From assembly GCF_038502225.1 (NCBI RefSeq), contig NC_091355.1, forward strand, positions 10,081,778-10,145,777: a stretch of DNA of 64,000 bases, given 5' to 3'. Position 1 is the first letter of the stretch; the number at the start of each line of letters is the position of its first letter. The notes under the pieces are model-generated. The model did no database searches. It had not been told where the DNA came from and saw only the letters and a list, made by a program, of their open reading frames with translations. Origin of the DNA: Cherax quadricarinatus. Taxonomy: Eukaryota > Arthropoda > Malacostraca > Decapoda > Parastacidae. Below, one piece after another: positions 15,201 through 24,200 of the stretch. Position numbers and translations under genes: made by a program.

Positions 15201-18200
15201 TAGGTTATTGCCTGGGGGGAAGGGGAGGTAAACCTTTTAATTGTAAACAAGATATAAGCCACATCACAATTATCATCTAGATCACTATTCCACACAAGTT
15301 AAATAACTTCAGATATTCCTATATTGGCAGTTTGGAGGGACATATTGTGTATTTTTATATGCATATACTTCTAAACTGTTGTATTCTGGGCACCTCTGCA
15401 AAAACAGTGATTATGTGTGGGTGAAGTGAAAGTGTTGAATGATGAAAGTATTTTCTTTTTGGGGATTTTCTTTCTTTTTGGGTCACCCTGCCTCGGTGGG
15501 AGACGGCTGACTTGCTGAAAAAAAAAAAAATCCTATGTGCATGTTTCTTAAGTAAACAAAGTTATATAATTTATGTAATACAATAATGACAACTGCAGGG
15601 TCACTACAAGGAAAAGACCCAGGCCAGGATTTCGGACCAGACAAACATTATATACAGTAATGAAAAAAATAATGCTTTATCAGAGGTGACTAAAATGCTG
15701 GGAGCAAGGGGCTAGTAACCCCTTCTGTATAAATTACTACACATAAAAACAAAAACTTTCATTTTTCTTTTTAGGTTACCCTGCCTCGGTGGGAGATGGT
15801 TGGTGCAATGACAAAAAAAAAAAAAAAGTTTTATCAAAATGTACTTTAACAACAGATGCTATGAGTGAGGGGTGCAGGATATGATGATATGGTCCTTTTA
15901 TATGAATTGATATGAATGGTGAGTATAGTACTGTACATGAGTGATTGTGAGAGTAAGGGAAGAGGAAGACTGAAAATCTGGACTGTGGATTGCTACACCT
16001 GTGGTACTACTATTATACTGTAATAAGAAAAAGAGGGGTAGGGATATTTAATGTTTGGAGGGACATCTGAACTGTCATATCTGCATGCCTCTAGCAAGAT
16101 AGTGATAGTGTGAATGATGGTGAAAGTGTTTCTTTTGTGGGTCACCCTACCTTGGCGGGGACAGCCAGTGTTAAGAAAAAAATAAGATATATTATGAAAG
16201 CATAAATAGTTTTTAGTAACATCTCTATTTTTATAAAGTAAACAGTGTAGCTAATCAGTTATTAGTTAATCAAGGCATTATTTATGTTAGCTATATATTT
16301 CTTAAAGTGTACATTATCTATTCTCTCTGGTTGAGTGGTTTCCTACCACCATTAAACCAGGTAACTGGCTTCCCATTACAACAGAAAACAGAACACTGTA
16401 ATAATGACAGATGAAAATGCTGAACAAACGAAAGCAAAAAAGAAATATACGAGATGAAATTTATGGAATAAAATTTGTTCTCATGTTGACTCATGAAATC
16501 GTAATGACACGATTGCAAACAAACCATACCATGGGTGGGGTTTGAACCCAAGAGCAGCCACTGGGCCAGCTAACTTCAATAAGATTCATTTAACTAGATA
16601 TATTTCTACACCATAGGAAGGTTAGCAGAGGCACCACTGTGACCACAAATGCAAGTTTTTACAGACAAATCTCCCGCTAGCATGGCCTTGACGAACTCTA
16701 GCTCAAGTCCCCTCAAAGCCATCAACATGACTCATGAAATCGTGATGACACGATTGCAAACAAACCATACCAAGGGTGGGGTTGAACCCTCAATCAGAGT
16801 CTCAAAACTCCAGATCATCACATAGAAATATACCTAGTTGGATGAATCTTATTGGAGGTAGCTGGCCCAGTGGCTAACGCGACGGTCTGGAGTTTTGAGA
16901 CTCTCTGATCACGGGTTCAAACCCCACTCATGGTATGGTTTGTTTGCAATCGTGTCATTACGATTTCATGAGTCATGTTGATGGCTTTGAGGGGACTTGA
17001 GGTAGAGTTCGTCACAGCCATACTAGCAGGAGATTCATCTGTAAAAACTTGCATTTGTGGTCACAGTGGTGCCTATGCTAACCTTCCTATGATGTAGAAA
17101 TATACCTAGTTGGATGAATCTTATTGAAGCTAGCTGACCCAGTGGCTAACGTGATGGACTGGAGTTTTGAGACTCTCTGATCGCAGGTTCAAACCCCCAC
17201 CCATGGTATGGTTTGCTATCATGTTACTCTACTTACTTATTTGATACTGCAGGGCAAATCCCTGGTGATCTGAGGAAACCTTAGTGTGAGAGAAAAACTT
17301 GACAATGATTCTCGGAGCTTTGGTAATGATAGGATATGGTGGCAGGTTACCGCACATGCGGCCTGTTGTTTCTGTTTTTTCCAGAGCTCTAGATACATCT
17401 GCATTTTTGGTATTCTCACTACTGTTTTTTGCTTGTACTGTATCATTAAATAATACTGTAGCAGAATTGTCATTATCATTATGCAGATGCTCCTCCCTTA
17501 TTCTTCCTATTAAAACTGATGTACCATCGTGATCTTTAATGTGTTTCTTATTCTTCAATCCTCTTTGATGAGAAGTATTATATTCAGCAGCGTTTCTTCT
17601 GTTTTTAATGTGGGAAGTTTCTCTCTTTACTTGTATGTTGTGAGGCCACTTACTACCATCACTGTTGCCTTCATTCTCATCATTCTCTGCCTTACTGGTT
17701 CTTATTAATAACCACTGAAGTGGGCAACATTCATGTGACTTTTTACCACACTGTTTGTCTTCATCCAAGTCAAACTTGCTGAAACTGTTAATGAAAAAGC
17801 ATTAATTACAGTCTCTTGTTAGATAATAAGTGCAAGATAAAAATTTGTTAACTAGAAAACCTACAATACAGAATTGGTACTTCTTGCCTATTGATATTCT
17901 CTAAAGTAAAGTACTGAATGTGACTCCTCAAGTTAAGACTATTGCTACATCTGGGAAAAGTTGGTCCCATTAAATGACAAGTGCAACAGCAGTTCACCCT
18001 GCAAAGCAGGAATGGTAGTAGCCTGCACTTCCCTCAGTACACTGTGATAAGACTCGTGCACTAGGAAGGCGCATTAAACTAAATTTTGAAGTGTGAAAAA
18101 TTACTGTATGATAGAGACTATGGGGACTTTATATTAAAGTATGCCACACTATCTATTACTCACCAATGATTACCCTAGAATATACTCTGGGATGATCTAC

Positions 18201-21200
18201 TGAGCCATTATTTCTCCCTGATCAAAAAGTTGTTTCCTGGATGTTGTTGTTCAAAGGACTCGGCTGAGTCCAGTGAACAATCCAGTTAGAATCCAGAATC
18301 TAGACATCTTGGGAGGTGGGAACTTGGGATCCACTCATGGCCCCTTCTGCAAAAAATCTTTTTCATAATTTAAAATGCAGTTTTCAGCTGTAGGACCATG
18401 GGGGCCATACTGCAATCATACTAACAGCTCACAAGATAAAGGTAGCTGTCCAGCACCCAGGATGAAGATAGCTGTCTAGCACTAAGAATGGAAATAGCTG
18501 TCAAGCACTCAGGATGGAGATAGCTGTCAAGCACTCAGGATGGAGATAGCTGTCAAGCACATAAGATGGAGACAGCTGTCAAGCACCCAGGATGAAGATA
18601 GCTATCAAGCACCCAGGATGGAGATAGCTGTCCAGCACCCAGGATGGAGACAGTTGTCCAGCACCCAGGATGAAGATAGCTGTCAAGCATCCAGGATGGA
18701 GATTAGAGTTTTAGATTAGATTTTGCTACCAAAGTGGCTAGTTTACTGTACACCCCATATCCATCCTGTGGACAGTAGCACAAGAGCATGTCTTTCTTCT
18801 TTCAACAAACCGGCTGTATCCCACCAAGGCAGGGTGGCCCAAAAAGAAAAACGAAAGTTTCTCTTTTTAAATTTAGTAATTTATACAGAAGGGGTTACTA
18901 GCCTCTTGCTCCCGGTATTTTAGTCGCCTCTTACAACACGCATGGCTTACGGAGGAAGAATTCTGTTCCACTTCCCCATGGAGATAAGAGGAAATAAACA
19001 AGAACAAGAACTAGAAAGAAAAATAGAAGAAAACCCAGAGGGGTGTGTGTATATATATGCTTGTACATGTATGTGTAGTGTGACCTAAGTGTAAGTAGAA
19101 GTAGCAAGACATACCTGAAATCTTGCATGTTTATGAGACAGACAAAAGACACCAGCAATCCTACCATCATGTAAAACAATTACAGGCCTTCGTTTCACAA
19201 GAGCATATGGCTACACAAAAAAGTCTAGGAAATAGCCCCAAAAGGGGCCTAGGAGTACATCTGGATTTATATCTACAGTTCACCTATCTGTTAAAAGCAA
19301 ATTTAGGAAATTTGCTTAATATATCTTGTATCTTATTTTCATTAATAAGATATCTTGAAATGTCACACAGGTTTTTATACTGTATCTCTATGCTCCTTAA
19401 CCCTTTGAGGGTCGACAGGCCCTCTCCGAAACTCGTTCTCAGGGTCGGCCAAATTTAAAAAAAAAAAAAAATTATTTTCTCTTATGAAAAGATAGAGAAT
19501 CTTTTCCCGATCATAAAGACACCAAAAGTTTGAAATTTGATAGAAAACTTACGGAATTATGCTCTTGCAAAGTTAGCGGTCTCGGCGATGTTTACGCATC
19601 GGCGATTTTGCCCACTTTGAGCCCCATTTTTGGCCAATTTCACTGTACTAGTCGACAAAAAACATGAATATTTCGCTAGAACTCCATTTTTTCTATCGAA
19701 TGGGTGCAAGAAACCACTCATTTATGAAATTCAACTATCCAGTACAGTGGTCAGAATTTAGCAATTTTGCCAATTTCACACAAATTTCAAAAGATGCCAA
19801 TTTCCGAATAGGGTCCAGAATAAACAAGAAAGACATTCCTGGCACTAAAATGACATTTCCTCTGGTCATTAGTCACGTCTCAAGGCCCCTCTTATATTCT
19901 TTTGCTTTCCACTTTGAATTTTTATTCTCACAAAAAATAGAAGATTTACTGTTATGCAGACTACTGCATTAGTGTAAGAAATGGTATAAATATTATTGGT
20001 GCACTTGTGAAAGAATATTAGACTCACCAGTTGACGTGTATTGCACGCTTGGCACGATTTGTTTACTTTTGAAGTTTGGTAAAAATCGAACATTTCTGCT
20101 ACTTTGAGCTCAATTTCAAGGCACTTTTCTTTGTAAAACCAGTCAAAATCATCTCAATTTCTGTAATATGTCTTCCATTTTATAAAATGAGACCAAGAAA
20201 ACTAGAATACAACAATAAATACCATACGAAAATACACTGCAAAGTCGCTGATTTATTCAAAAAAAATGGTAAAAGTTTTTTTTTTCTCATTATGCACTGT
20301 GTGCTGCAGGATTTTTTTTAGACTGTGCACACTGACCACATAGACCCATTCTTTCATATGAAGGCCTACCAGCTTTCTCCCACTAGATTTGAGGCCGCTA
20401 GAATTTATGAGTACTAGTACGTCAAAAACCCCTACGCGTAAGACGTACTAGTACGACGAAAACCCTCAAAGGGTTAATAAGTGGACAATTAAGCACATAG
20501 TGCTTAATTGTCCACTTATTGCAAAGTATGTGACCATAGGGTTGGTCACATACTTTGCATTTGGTTTGATCATCATCTGTGTCTCCCCCAAACTACCGCA
20601 ACATCAGTTAGTCTGTTCGTATTGCAAGTTGCTCCATAATTGTACTTATCTACGTTCATGTTATCACAGTGGGTTACAGATCTACTCAGGTTTCTAACTG
20701 CATTCTTGTGACATTCAGTTTCATTATTTACTTTTCTCCTAATATTATTCCTAGTCCTAAACACAGATACACCAAAGTTATATTCTACATTATCCTTCAG
20801 GGTATTCTTCTTGGCTAACATATCAACTTCATCATGAAGAAGTAATCCAATGTGTGATGGGATCCTTAACAATTGTACATAAATTCCATTTTCATGTATT
20901 TTTGAGTATCTATACCTGGCTTCTCCAATGAGCAAGTTGTTAAGAGTCATTATGTGAATCAGGACCTTCAGTAATGACATGGAATCAGTAATGATGATAG
21001 AGTCAAGCTAGTGTCATAAGTTAGCTTTAGCACCATAGGATGGCAAACAATTCAATTTGCAGGATGGAGGTAGCTGTTAAGTGGGGCAAAATCCAACTAG
21101 ACAGGTATAAGATACAGGAACCTAAGAGGAGCGAGGAGCAGTTTCACTACATACTAAAAGATTGTGCCAGAAACTGTGGAAGAGGATCTACATACACAGA

Positions 21201-24200
21201 AAAGGGCAGAGCCATCAAAGGAATGCAAAACACCAAGGAGACTCACCCTGCAAAGTCAAAAGATTCTGTCATTTGAAATGCACACAAAAACACCAAGACA
21301 AGTGCTGTATACTAATATGATCACAAGCATACGCCAAAGCATAGAAAAGTGATCCACCAACGAAAAATATAGCAAATGGTCTGACCAAGATGGCTACAAG
21401 GAAAAGGGGGATCATTTCATGCTGCCCCTGCCCATGCTTTTTTTTTTCATGAGCAGGAAAAGGCACAACAGAAGAGTTCTTTCAAGGAAGGCCAGTATTT
21501 GGCTCACCCTCTGAAAATGAGGCCAAAGTAACCAGTGAATAATCTGCATAAGGCTCATCAACTCAACAAACCCTTCAGAGCCAAGATGATTATTATATTA
21601 GGGGAAAGCATTAAACCCATAGAGGTTATATGATGGGAGGAAAAAATGGGAGGCATTTAACCCTTTTGGTGTCTGTGCTGTTATTCAACAGCTTTGAAGC
21701 CAGAGTCCGTGCCATAGTACTACACCATGAGCTCATCTCATTCATATAAGGTGTGAGCAGTAAATTTTGGCCTAGATAAGAGAGAATGGATCTACACAGT
21801 AAGTGTGCACCATATAAAAAAAATCCTGCAGCACACAGTGTATAATAAGAAAAAACTGCCACTGTGTGTTTGGTGTAAAACAGCAAGGTGCATTTTTGTA
21901 TGGGTTTTATCCCTGTATTCATTTTCTTGGTCTCATTTGATAAATGGAAGATATATTACAGAAATGTATACAACTTTAATTAGTTTGAGGACTGAAAATA
22001 GTTTGAAATTGAGCTCAAATTAGTGGAAATGTTTAATTTTTGCTGATAATCCAGAGTAAACAAATCACGTCATTCATCCAATACGTATACAACTGGTCAG
22101 TCTAATATGCATTTATGAATGCGCTGATGTTATTTATACAATTATTAAAATAATACATAACAGTAAATCTTCTATTTTTTGTGTGAATAAAAATTCAAAA
22201 TGGAATTTACATATAAAACCTGAGAACATAACTAATGAACACAGGAAATGTTATTTTAGTGCCAGGAATGCCTGCATTGCTTATTCTGGACTCTAACTGA
22301 CTGGGCAATTTTCTTGTGCTCAATTGATAAAATAGAAGACATATTAGTGAAATAGCTAAGAATTTGGATGACTGGAACAATGATTTAGCCAAAAACAGGA
22401 CTTAAAATGGGCAAAATCGCTGATGCGTAAATATCGTTGACACAGCAAAATTTGCAAAAATGTAATTTTGTCAATTTTCTATCAAATTTCATACTTTATG
22501 TTTCATTACATTCAGAAAAAGATTCTCTACCATTTCACAAGAAAAAATTAAACAAATTTTTTTTGAAAAATCTTGGACACTGGACATTTTCCAGATCGGG
22601 GGTCTGAAGACTCAAGGGGTTAACTTACATCCAAGGAAAGGAAGAACCAGTCCAATTCCTTGGATCAAGAGCCTCTCATCATCAAGGAATCTCTCTTGAG
22701 AGGACATAAAAGGATGAATGCACACACACATATGACATTCCACTGTCACCCACATTCAGGGAAGAAGGGAAACTGGCAGAAAAATGAACTACTCTACTGT
22801 ATAGAATTGGATGCAGGGCTGGTGAGCCGACCCCACCTGACACTAGACCACAACACTAAAAGAGCAATGATGAGCAAACAGGTGAAGGCCCAATAAAACA
22901 TCTATGACCATACTGAGACTAGACAAGGAAGGTACAGTATTAGTTAGGTGACAAGTATATGTTCCAGGCTGGATTTTCACCCAGGGCCCCAGAGTAAAAA
23001 AAATTTAAAGTCAAGTAATTTTGTAGTACAGTATTTCCTGAAAAGGGCATTACCTGAGAATGACAGTGTCTTGGTGTGGGTTGTGAAGAATCCATGAACA
23101 TGAGATGTGGATGGGAGGAGCTCCAGGGTAAAGAGGTGAGGTGATGGTTCCTGCAGTTGTGTTAAAGTGGGCTGCTCCTCCCCGACATGCTAGCTTGTTC
23201 ACAAGTTTTCCATGTATGTTGCTCTGCAATGCTGATGCTGTCAGCAGTTCTGCAAGGAAGAAAACCCTATCAAAAAAGTCCCAGGCTGAACAAGATATAC
23301 TCGATACAGGATAGAATAAACTTTTTTTTTTTGTTGTTGTTGTTAAAACTTGAGTAACTATAGATGGATAATTGTAATAGTGAAATTTCATTAAGGGTAA
23401 ATGACTGACTTTGAAAATGAGAATTTGGGATTTTGCTGGTTAGGTTTGATCTTAGTCAAGAACTTATTTAGTTTATTTACCATTTCAGTAATTAGGATAA
23501 GAGGCTCATTTGGTTTAGTTAGTAGAGTTTCTTTGATCTTAGCAAATTTCCTTGTATCCAGCATTTCAATGTTTTCAGGTCTTTTTTATCTCCTTGTATT
23601 TCATTAAATTATACCCATTCTTCATTTATTCAGGCTTCCTACAATAAATATATTCACCACTCAATATCAAGCTAAGGACAAAAATATTTTAAGGTAAGTA
23701 ATGTGTGTACTGTATATGCATTTGTTAGGCCTAGTTTTAATGCTCACTTAACCCTTAAACTGTCCAAACGTAGATCTACGTTTTTTTCAACATTTGAAAG
23801 TATGTTTGAAAGCATGTAAAAAAAGTAGATGATCTTTTTCTTTTTTTACATTTGAAAAAGTGTAAAAAACTTTGATCTACTTTTTTTTTGTTATATTTGA
23901 AAATATGTAAAAAAATACATAGATCTGCTTTTGGAGCACTACGCATGTGAACATAGATCTGCTTGGACAGTTTAAGGTTAATATATGATAGTGTAAACAT
24001 GTTATCAGGATTTTATATGCATATGAAAGTAAAAAAAGGCTACATTTCACTTTACAGCAAGTCTTGCTTTACAGCAGTAGCCTGGAACCTAACCTGCTGT
24101 ATAAGTGGGGCCGTCCTGCACTGGTGGTTGTTCTGACTAAATGAAGTTGATGCTTATTTATTATGATACTGATTATGATTACTGTTTTTAGTAATCTAAT

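Noticed and set aside
18441..18702. CRISPR-like direct repeats
   Set aside because: Head-to-tail 26-bp units without spacers in a spliced eukaryotic gene: a minisatellite.
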